This document shows positions 11,951 to 24,507 of a stretch of DNA of 64,000 nt, piece after piece. The DNA is taken from assembly GCA_020205615.1 (NCBI GenBank), contig CM035170.1:14546980-14610979 (forward strand), given 5' to 3'. Under the pieces are notes generated by a model, which saw nothing but the letters and a program-made list of their open reading frames with translations, was not told the DNA's origin and made no database searches. Position 1 is the first letter of the stretch. Every line of letters starts with the position of its first letter. The position numbers and the translations under genes were made by a program. Origin of the DNA: Panax quinquefolius (Eukaryota; Streptophyta; Magnoliopsida; Apiales; Araliaceae).

Positions 11951-13110
11951 ATGTCTACGGAGAATGTTAACAGTGGAGTAAATGAGACCGTGGAGACACC
12001 TTTGCTCACCAATAAGGAGAACGTACAACAGGCTGGCAATGTTCCTCCTGTAAACAACACCACTGAGCAGACGATGAACAATGAGATGTTTAGAAGATTT
12101 TTGCGATTCATGCAAAACCAAACGAAGTAGATTCCTGTTCAAAATATAGGAGGAAACAATGGCAATGCATGGTACCGGTCACAAATGAAACAGTTCAAAG
12201 AGTTGGGACCACTGCAATTCAGGGAAAGCCGATCCGATTAAAGCGCGAGACGTGGGTCAAGCAAATTACCAAGATATTCGATGTCTTGGGATGCGAAAAG
12301 AAACAAAAGTTCCATTCGCCACTTTTATGTTCTCAGAATGAGGCGATTCATCGGTGGGAATCGTGAAGCGTACTCCATCCAAATACGCACTCAAAGGCAT
12401 GTCTTGGGAGACATTTCAAAAACTGTTCAATGACAAATACTTTCCTGAAAGTGTTCGTCATATGAAGGAGGTAGAGTTTATTAGATTGGAACAAAATAAC
12501 ATGACGGTGTCCCAGTATGAGGCGAAGTTCGCGAAGTTATCCAGGTTTGCACCTCATTTGGTGGAGAATGAGGAATGTATGACGCGGATGTTTCTTAGAG
12601 GTTTGAAACCCAACATACGTCAATATCTCATTTCTCATAAATTTTCTCTCTATTCAGATGTTGTCAATAGGGCTCAATTATTAGAGTGAGATAACGAGTA
12701 CGTTCAACCGAGGGACCACAACCAGGATCATACTGGGTGATGAATCATCATCGTAACAACGATAACCAATGGAGAAAGAAAAATACACGGACAAGAGCGG
12801 AACCACTCGTGTGTAATCATCATAGCATGAGAATAGAAGAAGCGATTCGGAAGAGATTTTAAAAAGAGGAGATTCAACAATGACAATACGAAGACGTCAG
12901 TACTAGCAGCAATTGGTTCCAAGGGAGGAGAACGATCACCGGTCATATGCTATAAGTGCGGGAAAGAAGGACATATCAGCCCAAACTGCCTACAACAATT
13001 TAAGGTATGTTATAACTGTGGAAAGGAAGGACATATCGCTCGAGATTGCACTGTAGAGAAACCAAGTCCAGCGGGGATGGTGACTCAAAAGGCTGTCCCA
13101 GAAAAGTCAA
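11951..13110 (+). pseudogene. gag: Element B gag, with two intact zinc knuckles
   Basis: It starts at ATG 11951, 10 bases after a TTTTATGGCAG acceptor-like site. The N-terminal acidic region is followed by a TAG at 12128. The capsid domain reads MSWETFQKLFNDKYFPESVRHMKEVEF from about 12402, and TGA at 12687 replaces an expected arginine codon. Both CCHC knuckles survive (12948-13049): [14 protein letters not shown] and [14 protein letters not shown]. There are frameshifts at 12170-12360 and 12700-12900. Non-functional. Confidence 0.87.
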
Positions 13111-13119
13111 AGTCAAAGG

Positions 13120-13840
13120 TTCCTGGAAGAGCGTTTTTCATGACTGGTCAGAATGCGAGGAACCCGAACAAAGTTAGCACGGGTAAGCTAATCATAAATT
13201 CATACGAAGTTTATACCTAAATAGATACCGGTGCTACCCATTCATTTATTTCTCCTGCTTGTGCTCAACGTTTAAACTTGACTCCGGAGAAATTAGACTT
13301 TGATTTATCTGTGGAAACTCCGTTAGGAGAAACTTTCATCACATCCACTGTTTATAAATCTTGTTTGATCCAAGTTGGCACCATCACATTACCTTTTGAT
13401 CTTATCTCTTTAAAGATACTTGCTTTTGATGTGATTTTAGGGATTGATTGGTTAACTACTCATCATGCCAAATTGATTGCTTTTGTAAGGTTGTTAGTTT
13501 TCATATTCCTAAGCAACCTGTTATTCGAATTTAAGCAACCAAACCATTGAAGTTAAACTCTTTCATATCAAGCTGTAAAGTCATTCGTTTATTGAAAAAC
13601 GGATGTCAAGCTTTCTTAGCCATGTTATGGACTTGGACAAAAATACGTCAGATTTGAATGATATTTCTGTTGTTAGTAAATTTCCTGACGTATTTCCTGA
13701 AAAATTTCCTGGCCTACTCCTAGAACGTGATATTGAATTTTGTATCAACTTTGAACCCGGTACAAAACCCATTTCTAAAAGCTCATATCGAATGGCTCCT
13801 ATTGAACTTCAGGAGTTAAAAACCCAACTATAGAAGTTGA
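13120..13840 (+). pseudogene. Element B protease and linker
   Basis: Protease codons are recognisable: IDTGATHSF after a stop near 13220, then [18 protein letters not shown] and [12 protein letters not shown] frameshift near 13470 ends the frame. The linker continues as DVFPEKFPGLL and the pre-RT motif ends at LQELKTQ followed by TAG (13831). RT itself does not follow. Confidence 0.85.
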
Positions 13841-13983
13841 TAACCGAGCCTCTATCTGGTGACTTCTTTTGTGGAATGCACCGCTTTACTCTCGATGAGG
13901 GATGCCATATTCGCATGCGATAGTAAATCGATAGGTGTCATTGTGACGTCTTTATCCAAGGTTGGGATATGAGTCACAATTGA
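13841..13983 (+). other. Foreign segment replacing RT in element B, ending like an LTR terminus
   Basis: Between the pre-RT motif and the connection region lies DNA that is not pol. Its landmarks TGTGGAATGCACCG, GATAGGTGTCATTGTGACG and GATATGAGTCACAATT also occur in E (40361-40508) and H (61144-61338), but at a different pol position. The ending GAGTCACAGTTGGTAT in H resembles an LTR 3' end plus primer site, so I infer a fragment of another LTR family. Confidence 0.55.
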
Positions 13984-14450
13984 GAGCAACCTAAGTCGGT
14001 AAATCGAAATACGTAGCTTTCAGCTTAGTTGGTTATTATCGGAGATTCGTTGAAGGATATTCTCGGATCGCTATTCCATTAACGCAGTTGACTCGTAGAG
14101 ATACAAAATTCAAATGGAGCAAGGAATGTGGGAAGAGCTTCGAAGAACTCAAGAGGAGACTCATTTCGGCACATGTTCTGACCATACCATTTTGGAAAAG
14201 AGAACGTGGTAGCTGACGTGTTGAGTAAAAGATCGTATACGAGTACGAGTGTGATATTGTCAAAGACCCATTTCATATAACTTACAAATGATAGATATAG
14301 AGTTAAAGACTCTAGGGACTCACGTGATGATATACGAGTAGAACCGACTTTAATCGATAAAGTTAAAACCGTTCAAGCTACACACCGGAGCTGATGAATA
14401 TGAAGGAGGTACGAGAAGTTGTTATTCCAAAAGCGAGAATTGGCGATGTG
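13984..14450 (+). pseudogene. Element B connection/RNase H scraps and N-terminal integrase remnant
   Basis: Frames for [18 protein letters not shown] connection sequence (about 14025-14075) and RRLISA (14150) jump directly to the RNase H end (GKRERGS/DVLSKRS, 14190-14235), an internal deletion. DNA up to 14450 matches the spacer between RNase H and integrase in A and E. No catalytic domain remains. Confidence 0.75.
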
Positions 14451-14841
14451 AGGAAAGGTCAAACCTTCGATTTATTAGTCCATTTAAAATCCTCGATCGA
14501 GTAGGAACTGTAGCCTATAGACTCGCTATACTGCCAAGTATGTAGCGTGTTCATAACGTTTTTCACGTATCGATGTTACGTAAATATGTGGACAACCCGA
14601 ACCACATTATTGAGTTAGAATCAGATGAGATAACCGAAGATTTAACGTACGAGGAAGTAGCAGTCAAGATCTAAAGGAGCATGTCCTACGCACAAAGGTC
14701 ATACCACAAGTTAAAGTTTTGTGGAGGAACCATGCTATTAGGAAAATGACCTGGGAGTTAGAAACGGAAATGAAAACAAGATATCCTCATCTTTTCGAAA
14801 CACCAGGTACGTACATCAATTTCGAGGATGAAATTTCATAA
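14450..14841 (+). pseudogene. Element B integrase C-terminus and chromodomain
   Basis: The entire integrase core is deleted; sequence resumes at the GPF-like module (about 14470) and continues through the HNVFHVSMLRKYVDNPNHI-like region and chromodomain (VLWRNHAIRKMTWELE) to the stop at 14839-14841. Stops and indels occur near 14548 and 14672. The deletion junction matches that of element E. Confidence 0.82.
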
Positions 14842-14852
14842 GGAGGGGAGGT
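14840..14852 (+). other. Element B polypurine tract
   Basis: AAGGAGGGGAGGT lies directly before the 3' LTR start TGTAAAACCCC (14853) and overlaps the pol stop codon, as in the other copies. Confidence 0.85.
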
Positions 14853-17604
14853 TGTAAAACCCCAAATTATTAATAAATGAAATTTAATTTCCTCTATTTA
14901 TTATTTTGAAATAGTAAGGGTTGATTTGATTAATGTGGTTAGTTATGGGTAAAATGCGCAAATATCTCAAATAAGCAAGTGGTTATAAAATATTAATTGT
15001 TGTCGGGGAATATTCGTTTGGTCGTGGAATATTTTTACTGTCGAGGAATATTCGTATGACGACCAAGCGATAATAATGGGCCCCATAACTTGAAAAGCGA
15101 TTGGATGAAGAAAACAACAAGTATAAGTTGTTAATAAATAACGACGTAGTTATATTTATAATACTTGTTGGAATACCCGTGGTTAAAACACGATGAATGC
15201 GCGTTGTTGACAAGAAGACACTGCAGTATTGCACCAATTATTGATTCTTACGTAAGAAGGCACTACTCAATAATCGTTACGATGAATTACTATTAAGTAT
15301 TTGATTTTATTGATTCAACAATTATCATATTGATATTTTATATATCTTTGTTGTTTCAATAATTGTCACTACACGTATTTTTCATTATCTAGAGCAATAA
15401 TTCATATTATCTGAATAATATTATTAGATAACATTATTGGCAATGTCTAGAAAGTTCTGTCTAAGGAGAGGTTTGGTCACCTAATTACGCCCCAGTGAGG
15501 AGAGATCCTTATTGGAAAGCCCCTCTTTCTGAACTACGGCTAGTTATCGATCTTGTGATTCTCGTAATATTATTTATGAATAATTAATTATTGATTTATA
15601 TGATAAGGAAAATATTAATTTTATGTGGATATAGATGGAGAAAATTTTAATGTGACAATTGTTGAAAATTAATATTTTATCTTTTTCTGATAAAATAATT
15701 CATTTAAATATATTACTATATTTTAATAATATAATAATGGTGATATTTTTATAATGAATGTGGGATATATGAGTATATGAGGAGGAAGAGTATTTTTGTT
15801 ACATTAAATGATTAACACATGTTTTGTGTGTCGGTGGACCCCATTTCTTAACTGAAATTTGATTATAGCCTGTAAAATCGCTTGTTTGTGGATTTCGATC
15901 AATTTTTATTTGGAATTTGGAAAAACTTAAACTTACAAAGTTGTAGAGAATGAAATTTCCTATGGAAAGGACATGTGGTTTGAATTTTTTGGACAAAAGG
16001 GCTATTTATTATGAATTATTGAAGTTTCGAAGTTTTGAATTAATTGATTTTTGGAAGTTTTAATTATTTATTTTATGAAAAACGTTTTTGTTGAGTTTGG
16101 CACATATGTGGCTGATGTTTTGGATCAGTGGAGGTGTGCGTAGGAATTTATAATATATATATATATATTAATATTTTATTAAATTTTTTGCTTTAGTGTT
16201 CTAAGCATTTTACTATAAATAGGGTACTTATCACACCAGAAACTGAAGTTTTCTCTCTCTTTCTCTCTCTATATTATCGAGTGTATTCTTGTGAGTATTT
16301 TGATACTTTGAGTGATGCTATACGGTGCAAGTTCTCTTCAAAGACTATATCCAAAGATTCCAATCGGTAAGTCTTGTCTTTTCGAGGTAAGGGATATTTT
16401 TTTTTAAATGATATTATTTCTTTCAATATCATTATGCCGGAATATTGGTAAAATTTTTCTTGTGAAATTCTGGTCTTTTTATGTCAGAATTACTATTCAC
16501 GAGATGAGTTACTATTCACGATTTACTATTCATGAGTTACTATTCACGAGTTACTATTCATGAGTACTATTCACGAAGCATGATAATTTTTCTTATGGAA
16601 TTTCTACCTTTTAGTGTCGAGGTTACTATTCACGTATACGACACTATTCACGTATACGGCACTATTCACAAATACGATACTATTCACAAAAAAATTAAAT
16701 TTTATTTTCTGTGTTCAAGATTGTCTGTTATGGTTCCTATCTTTGATTGGATCTATGTTTTGATCTTCATTTTTGAATTCTGCTCCACAATAGTTTTTTA
16801 TGGAGTATTTTTGAACATGGATGAACCGAAGTATGAATCCTTAATATTTGTTCTTTTGTCTCATTGGGTTCGTTTTTTTTAAAATATATTTTTCGTCATC
16901 CTCAGTCCTATATGATGATATTACTGAATATATTTGGCCTGTAGTGCAAAAATGAATGATTTTATGATGAATATCTTTGGCTCGTAGTGCAAAGATGAAC
17001 AGGTGTTTAGATGAACATGGCCGACTGATTAATATCTTTGGCCTGTAGTGCAAAGATGTCTATTTGATTCAAGATGTATATTGATTGATGTTACAGGGAT
17101 AAAATATCAATGATGGACTTTTAAATTCATAGATGATAGTAGATTTCATTCTCTACTTAACTCTTCTAATGAATTATTGTTTCCGCTGTAGTTGTTGATC
17201 AAAAACTTGTTGTCTTTTGTATTCTATCAGATTTTTCCTTGTTAAGGACTAACGATAATTTGTTGTACATTATCTTAGTCATAATATTCTTTACTAGGCT
17301 ATTCGAGCTCACCCTTTTCCTTTTTGTTCCATTTTTCTTCTCAAGAGACGAGAATATAACGGGAACTAGTCGGGTTGTGGAGTGATGGTTCAAGATAGTG
17401 GTTTTAGTAGTCCTCACCATTTTTGTAAAATAATGTATCAATAATTATAATGAGGACTTATTTGAGTGTGGATATTGTCTAGATGACAATATTTGTATTT
17501 AAACTCACAGTTTTTATGTTGTATTAATAAAGTTGTAGTTATTTCTGTACCATGTATTTTGACGACTCAGAATGGGTGTTGTATACCTATTTTGGGGGTG
17601 TCAC
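14853..17604 (+). repeat. Element B 3' LTR
   Basis: 2,752 bp, from TGTAAAACCCC to GGGGGTGTCAC; the final A of the usual TCACA is missing. TATA box at 16213-16222, donor-like TTCGAGGTAAGGG at 16381-16393, HSE-like AGAAAGTTCT at 15449-15458. Similarity to the 5' LTR is high over the whole overlap, with a concentration of small indels at CAG/CTG sites. Confidence 0.92.
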
Positions 17605-18022
17605 TTCTTACGTAAGAATCAATAATTCAACAATACCGCAATAAATACCGTAAGTGTCTTCTCTTTATGCGACCACGCCAGACATCGATTTTTAACCACC
17701 AGGTAATCCAACAGTGTTAACGTTAACAATTACACCGTTATTTATAAGAACTTAACTTGTCATTTTCTTCATCCGACGGTTATTCTGTTATGGGGCCCAC
17801 AAATTACTGCGCCGTCGTACGAATATTCCCCAACAACAAGAATATTCCACGACCAAACGAATATTCCCCGACAACATTGATTATTTTATAACCACTTGCT
17901 TATTTTGCAAAATTTGCACATTTCACCCATAACTAGAGCATTATATCAAATTAATTCCTTATTATTTCAAGATAATAAATAGAGGAAATTCGATTTTATT
18001 CATAATAAGTTGGGGTCTTACA
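17605..18022 (-). repeat. Element C 3' LTR, U3 end only
   Basis: Minus-strand LTR start TGTAAGACCCCAAC ends here at 18022, next to a purine tract. Only 418 bp are present because element B interrupts the LTR at 17604/17605; the rest lies left of the window. Sequence and orientation match 53990-54448, the 5' LTR of the same element. Confidence 0.88.
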
Positions 18023-18035
18023 ACCTCTCCTCCTT
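18023..18035 (-). other. Element C polypurine tract
   Basis: On the plus strand ACCTCTCCTCCTT follows the LTR end, i.e. AAGGAGGAGAGGT on the element strand, overlapping the pol stop at 18034-18036. Confidence 0.83.
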
Positions 18036-19679
18036 ATGAAATTTTGTCCTCAAAATTGACGTACGTACCTGGTGTTTCGAAAAAATGAGGGTACCTCGCT
18101 TTCATATCCGATTCCAACTCCCAGGTCATTTCCTTAATAGCATGGTTCCTCCATAAAACCTTAACTTGTGGTATAACCTTGGTGTGTAGGACATGCTCTT
18201 TCCTATCTAAGATCTTAACAGGTACTTCTTCGTATGTTAAATCTTCAGCTATCTCGTCTAGTTCTAACGCAATAATATGGTTTGGGTCTTTCACATATTT
18301 ACGAAGCATGGATATGTGAAACACATTATGAACACGAGACATACTTGGGGGTAATGCGAGTCTATAGGCCACATTTCCTATTAGGTCAAGAATCTCAAAT
18401 GGACCAATAAATTGTGGATTGAGCTTTCCTCTCTTCCCAAATCTTGTAACTCCCTTCCATGGAGCAATACGTAACAGTACATGATCTCCAATATTAAATT
18501 CCACGTCCTTTCGATGAAGATCAGCATAACTCTTTTGTCAATCTTGTGATGTTTGAATACGTTGTCGAATCATTTGGATCTTTTCTGTACTCATGCGTAC
18601 TAATTTTGGTCCCAACAACGTTGATTCTCCCACCTCGTCCCAGCATACTGGAGAGCGACATTTTCTTCCATATAATGCCTCGAATAGAGCCATGCCTATA
18701 CTTGCTTGATAACTGTTGTTGTAGGCGAATTCCACCAGTGGCAAGTACTTATCCCAACTTCCTTTTAAATCTAGGACACAAAGTCTTAATAGATCTTCAA
18801 GGGTTTGAATAGTCCTCTCTGATTGTCCATCCGTTTGAGGATGGTATCTTTGAATCAATCAGAACTGCGCTTATAGCTTTTTGCTAACCCAAAATCTTGA
18901 AGTGAATCTTGGGTCACGATCCAAAACTATGGATACTGGCATGCCATGCAATCTCACAATCTCATTCACGTACATACGAGCAAGACGTTCAAGGGAATAA
19001 GTCTCACATATCGGCAAGAAATGAGCAGTCTTGGTTAATCTATCAACAATAACCCAAATCGCATCTATGCCTTGAGAAACTTTAGGAAGACCTGTAACGA
19101 AATCCATGGTAATGTGTTCCCACTTCCATTTCGGAATCTCAAGTGGTTGCAATTGACCCTTTGGCACTTGATGCTCCGCCTTTACACGTTGACAGGTTAA
19201 ACACCTCGAGGTAAACTCCGCAATCTCTCTCTTCATATTGTTCCACCAAAATGTGTGTCGAATATCATGATACATTTTGGTACTCCCAGGATGGATTGCA
19301 AACGATGTGTTGTGTGCCTCCATCATGATTCTATGCTTCAAGTCAGAGTCGTTAGGAACACAAAGTCTGGAGTTGACTTGAAGTATTCTTTCTTCATTGA
19401 TTCTTACTTCTGGAATAACACTTTCTTGCATTTTCTTCTTCATATGCATCAGCTCCATGTCCGTAGCTTGAGAAGCTTTAACTTTATTGATTAAAGTCGG
19501 TTCTACTCGTATGTTTGATATCATTACGTGGGTACTTGCAGCCTTTAACTCTATCTCCATCCTTTGCAAGTCATACAAAATGGGCCTTTGTGTTAACAAC
19601 ATTGCACTCGTACCCGCATATGATCTTCTACTCAATGCGTCAGCTACCACGTTTGCTTTTTCAGGATGATATTGGATGG
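18034..19679 (-). pseudogene. Element C integrase, chromodomain and RNase H end
   Basis: Read on the minus strand from 19679: RNase H terminus [24 protein letters not shown] region ([17 protein letters not shown], then [12 protein letters not shown]), core with TMDFVTGLP and DRDPRF, then a break at about 18870. It continues with [17 protein letters not shown] and the acidic end of the core, a stop at 18538, and GPF plus chromodomain (18034-18504). The order is complete with at least two breaks. It is the best-preserved integrase core in the window and keeps the first two catalytic aspartates. Confidence 0.88.
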
Positions 19680-21155
19680 TGTTATTTCCTAGTAGGCACA
19701 AGTTATCTTAAAGGGGGGGGGGGGGTTGAATAGATATTTGAAAATCTTTTCTTTTTTTTTAAACTTGTTATTAGATAATGATTAAAACTTAGCGGAATTA
19801 GTATTTGTTTTAATCTTCTTTACCAAACAATGGAGTTATGAGCGAGTAAGGAATGTAAACGACACAGTTGTTTTTAAGTGGTTTAGAGCACTAAAAGCTC
19901 CTAGTCCACTCTTCTACTCAACGAGTAGGATATCCACTAAGGATGTCTTTTACAATCTTCTGAATCACACAGATTCCTTCTAGTCCAGAAGTCTAGGAAC
20001 TTCTCTAGTTCACTCTTGAACTCTTCAAGTCCAGCAGACTTGGTACTCTTCTTCAGTTGATTGATAGTTGTTGAGTTCTTGATGGTTGCTACTCAGTCGC
20101 TGTGTAAGCACTTATTCTAAAGAACTGAGTAGCTGAGCAAGCTTTGCAATATCTCAGATCGTAGAGTTGAGCTTGAGAGAGATGTTCACGTTGTTTGTTT
20201 AATGCTTGCTTATTTCTATCTCATCTATCTGATCTGTATATATATGTGATGTTGAAAACTATCTGTTGGATCCATCCGTTGTGGCATTAAATGCGTCTGA
20301 ACTTTCTGTACTGTGATGGAGACATTTCTGCACATCTTCTGAATTTTGCATTCTGGCCCACTGACACTGCAGGCTGCTTTCTCACCTACCACCTGAAAAG
20401 GTGTTTTGTCCCTCTTACCCATGGTACTATCCTTAGCTTCTTCAATACGCTTCTTTGTTGTATACTAAGGATATTTCATATATTCTGGGACTGATGAGCA
20501 CTGCAGCATCTGGGATCCATTCCTCACTTATTGAAAACACAGATCATGAGGCTCGACATTTTCTGACATGAGACAGATGATGCTCTACGATTTGGATCGT
20601 GGTGTTCTATGATTTAGATCGTAGTGTCTTTCACATCTTTGTATACTACGAAGTTATCAGTTCGAGAGCACTACGATTTCCCTTAAACCTTCGCACACTA
20701 CGATCTTCTCTTGCTCGTGTTGTTGACTCTACGTTCCCGAGAGCACACTACGATCGTTGACTTGTAAAACTTCATGTTTCCTTCAGCATACTGCGATCGT
20801 GGAGTTGGCTCGGCAAACGTTGGGACCACTCTACGATTTCGAAGAGTCCCCTTCAAGGCAGGCACACTACGATCTTCATGCTCTACGTTTTCTGCCTTGA
20901 CTCCTGCAATGTTGATCAGATGGATGCACTACGATTTCTTCAGGACTAATCTATTACATCTTAAGATCAACCTAACAGTTTTGATCTTTCTATCTATACA
21001 TTCTTTATCAGAATGGTACACGTTGAAAGCTTAGATCAACCTAACAATTTTGATCTATCACTAAGTCCTTGTACATATATTCATTTAAGGACCATACAAA
21101 TAATCATGAACATATACATTTAAAACATCAAATCATAATATGCATTCTCCTAACA
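19680..21155 (-). repeat. Element S 3' LTR, complete
   Basis: On the plus strand it runs from TGTTATTTCCTAG to CTCCTAACA (1,476 bp), so on the element strand it begins TGTTAGGAG and ends AACA. Its first 460 bp match the 5' LTR at 30628-31143. A run of 13 G at 19713-19725 corresponds to 5 G in the other LTR. The region 20585-20935 is dense in CTACGAT/ATCGTAG words. Confidence 0.9.
20585..20940 (-). repeat. CTACGATCGTAG-type words in the Sirevirus LTR
   Basis: At least ten copies of (A)CTACGAT or its partner ATCGTAG/ATCGTGG lie within 350 bp, some as complete near-palindromes such as CTACGATCGTTG (20749). Sireviruses are known for clustered palindromic motifs in LTRs, and this cluster fits that pattern with its own core sequence. 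The same words recur in the spacer at 24700-25230. Confidence 0.75.
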
Positions 21156-21166
21156 ATCTCCCCCTA
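21156..21166 (-). other. Element S polypurine tract
   Basis: Plus-strand ATCTCCCCCTA next to the LTR end reads TAGGGGGAGAT on the element strand, the usual Sirevirus plus-strand primer site. Confidence 0.85.
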
Positions 21167-21361
21167 TTTGATGTTGACATAACCAAGGAGATTTGTTGTC
21201 ATGATTATTAGTGACTAGATGCATTTGCAGGAAATTTAAACATGACTTAGTATTTTAGTGAGCAGCTGAAACTTCTAGAGAATAAGCATGAATTTATTGA
21301 TGATTAGAAGATATTACAATTCAGCATTACATCAATAGGAAATTTAAGTTTTAACTTATCT

Positions 21362-24300
21362 CTATTTCCTTGACCTCTTTAGTGGAGGTGGGTTGGCGTA
21401 CTCCTTAGCCCTTCTTTTTCTTTGAACTTCCTCATTCCTGGCTAACTCTTCCAGCTCGCTTAGACTTAGTATTGGATTTTCCTCATGTCTGTGCATGAAT
21501 GCAGGATCTCTAATTGGCATTTTTATGCGTACAGTAGACACATCTTGTGAGCTGGGAGTTGACTCCTGACGGCTTAATGGTATAGCTATTACAATTCCCT
21601 GTTGATCAGGTCATTGAGTTTGACTGTGGAATTATCTTACAAGGGGACTTCGATTGTCGTCTTCCCCTTTCTTGAGTTCCATGACCTCCCTAACCTCCTT
21701 GATCTCCTTTCCTTTTATTCTCCCCCTTTATGTCAGCATCAAGGGTTCGAATATCTGCAGACAGTCGATTAACTCCTTGGAAAAGCTCATTTAGTTGGCT
21801 TTAGGTTTGAGCGATGTCCTCTCTATTTTCCTTGATCTGTTTTTCAGATTTAGCTTCTTTATTTTGGAGAACTGTCAGAATCATATCGTTATGTTTCTCC
21901 TGATTTGCATAAGATTTACGGAAGTCGTAGCGAAAGCCTTGAGTTGAGGATGTTGTCCAAAGATAATTTTATGTTGAAGGTCTTGGTGTTTCGCATTTCG
22001 AGTACATCCTCTCTTTCTTTGGCGACTCTCCGGAAGTGGATCTCATCTCCGTCTCACATACTCTTCGAAATCTCTTTGATAATTTCTCTTAGCCTCTTTG
22101 TAAGCTCGGTTATTCATAGTGCCAAGGAAATTATTTGCAATTGTGATCATTTGATTCAAATTTTGATATTGATGAGATCAGAGTGAGTTTCCATGCTGGC
22201 TTCTATAGACTTGACCATTTTCTCAGAGGTGTCTTTCAAGTCATCCTTGGTAGGCAGGCTTGGGAGAGTATCACTTGCTTGAGGATTGTTCAGTGGAGGG
22301 GTTCTCAGTTGAGATTGATCTTGCAGATTGTAAAGAGCGAGATCAAGACTAAAGTAGTCATGTGATGAGGAGGATGGTATATCAGCTGGAGGGGCTTGGG
22401 TTTGGATGTTTGAGATAGGTGACTCTACAATTTCAATGTTGGATTCTATGATGTGGCTGGAGTCTTGAATCGTAGAGTTGGTGATTTGTGGAAGCAGGGT
22501 GAGGTTTCCTTCTTTTGGTTCTTCAGTTACAGAATTTTGAGATTCTGAAACTGGAAACTGATTTACTGGATTGAGAGTCACTTCCAACCATCGAGGGAAT
22601 TCATAAAAATAGCTAAATGAAGATGATGGTAAGTGATTAGCCCTGAATTTGATAGGAATAGACAATACCTCAAATTTATCTTTTGATAAGGAATGGTTGG
22701 TAAGCAGCTTCTTGGCAAAGATGACTTTCCCTGGAAATCCATTAGCTAGAACTGAGACTACTGGATATTCCTTGAAGCTCCAGAACATGTGATCCCATGA
22801 GTTCATGATTTGAGCTTGATGGTATGCCATCATGGGTAGGTAGGAAAACTATTGAGTGTACATATAGCTCCTAAATCCATCTTTCCCTACACTAGTGATT
22901 TCAAGCTCATCATTATCATTTTCTTCCTCTTCTTTGGTCTCTTCTGAAGATTCCATTATCTCAATGGTCTCTGGAAAGTTTGGCATTGATTCATTTTTAT
23001 CTTGGGCAGGAACCTCTTCTTCTGCCATTGGGATATCAAGAGGCTCCCCCTCAGCATGAACATCTTCTTGAGAGATCAGAAACTCCCCTCAAATTGGAGA
23101 ACATCTTTTTGAGTCAGAGAATTCTCCCCCCTCGGTGGTGTGTGTACTCAATCATGAGAATTTCAGGAATCTTCCCCTCAGCTGGAGCAATGTCCTCTTT
23201 ATTTGCTTGGAGTTGTTCCTCTTTTGCAGTCACACTCTTGGCTTCCTTTTTCAGCACCTTTTCATTCTCAAGAATATACTTCTTGACCAGCTTTGTTTTT
23301 GCTTTGCTGGGTTTAGCCATAACTTCTGGACTCCCTTGAGTCTTAGCTTTGTCATGTTGAGCAGCCACTCTTCTTGAAGCGGCTTCTTCCATTTCTGCCA
23401 CACTTGGCCTGGTTTCAGAGAACAGCAGAGACTCTACGATAGAAGAAACTGTTGGTCTTTTGGACTTATGGCCAGTTTTGTTCTTCGTTAGGATCTGTGA
23501 TATGGTGGCTTGATCCAATTCAGCTTCTTCTTGTTATTGCTTCTTTCTTAGCCTCCTTAGAGTCTCTATATCAGAGGACTCTACAGGAATGTCAGTTGTA
23601 GATCCTTGAGGCTCTTCTATTTGTCTTGCCCTTAGCTTTCTCTTGCCCTTGCTTTTTCTGGCAAAAGCAGAGGGTTATCCCTTGTCTGCTTCTTCTTCTT
23701 CTTCAACTTCCCTGATAACAGACATGTCTCCTGGAAAGCCTGCCTCCTTTAGTTCCCCAGTTCTCCCACTGGACTCAGTCATCATTCGAACATACTCAAA
23801 GAAGGTTCCTTTCCCGGTTCTTAAACAATCTGCTGGTCATTCTTCGATTAGGGTTGATGGCTTTTCCTTCATCATCCCCAATTTTTCACCCAAAGGCAGA
23901 TTGCGTAATGATGCTTGCATGAATCTCCCATACAAAGATCTTCTTGGTGCTCTTTTGATTTCTTCTAGTTGACGATCAACTTGCCGATCCACTCGAAACA
24001 ATCTGAATTTATAGTTGAGTTGGTACCATGAACCATGGCCATGAGCTTAAGTTGAGTCTCATTTACCGAGTCATGACCTGAGCTCTTGCAGCAGATGCAT
24101 TTCCCAATAATGTCAGCCAAAAATTCGTACCTTTGAGGGAACTCCTTCTTTTTGTAGCCTTTCACAGAGGGATTCTTCTTGTGGTGCATCTTCTTCAATC
24201 CCTCTTGGAAGCTTATGCTGTCTAGAAATGGGTGCCCTACATTCTTGAAACTTAGGGCCAGATTGAAGTCTTCTTCCCTTAGTCTCATTTCTACTCCTTT

Positions 24301-24507
24301 TACTCGTGTAGTGATGGTGTTGTGTTCGTACACACCATTCTTGTAGAACTCCTTCACTAGCTTGGGATAGATGAGGGTGTCGGTGCTTAGCGCCTCTTCG
24401 AGACCTGCCTTCTTCAGTAGCGCTAAGGTCTTGTGAAATTTTGGTGGAGCAGCTTTGAACTAATCAAAACAGAGTCTGTAGCCTGAAATTACATTTGAAG
24501 CAGCCAT
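21362..24507 (-). pseudogene. Element S envelope-like ORF
   Basis: The ORF begins with ATG at 24507 (MAASNVISGYRLCFD, then a stop) and can be followed in several frames to TAG at 21362-21364. Visible parts: a conserved N-terminal domain (23965-24357; KCICCKSSGHDS, FEWIGKLIVN), a basic and serine-rich middle (23114-23518), a low-complexity Ser/Pro/Gln region (22156-22833), a probable coiled coil around 21800-21900 (KEAKSEKQIKENREDIAQ) and a basic C-terminus (QRKRRAKEY). Position after pol and size match the Sirevirus env-like gene, whose function is not established. I see no convincing signal peptide or membrane segment. At least five frame breaks. Confidence 0.78.

Larger units (their letters stand above)
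9144..17604 (+). mobile_element. Element B: deleted Tekay-type chromovirus nested in the 3' LTR of C
   Basis: This is the right part of a 5' LTR, then primer site, gag, protease, a foreign 145-bp segment, scraps of connection/RNase H, the integrase C-terminus, purine tract and a full 3' LTR. The 5' LTR is split by A; its left part lies outside the window. The right flank TTCTTACGTAAG belongs to a minus-strand B-type LTR (that of C), so B sits in C. RT and the integrase core are missing, so it cannot move on its own. Confidence 0.9.

Noticed and set aside
19713..19725. Run of 13 G as a possible G-quadruplex or regulatory element
   Set aside because: The partner LTR has only 5 G at the same place, so this is slippage or a sequencing homopolymer artefact.
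20291..20494. Plus-strand small ORFs in the Sirevirus LTR
   Set aside because: They have no start context or family similarity, and they are absent from the corresponding part of the other LTR where that is preserved.
23643..23972. Plus-strand 109-codon frame
   Set aside because: Antisense to the env-like ORF. The minus strand shows the expected domain order and composition for Sirevirus, and this frame has none.
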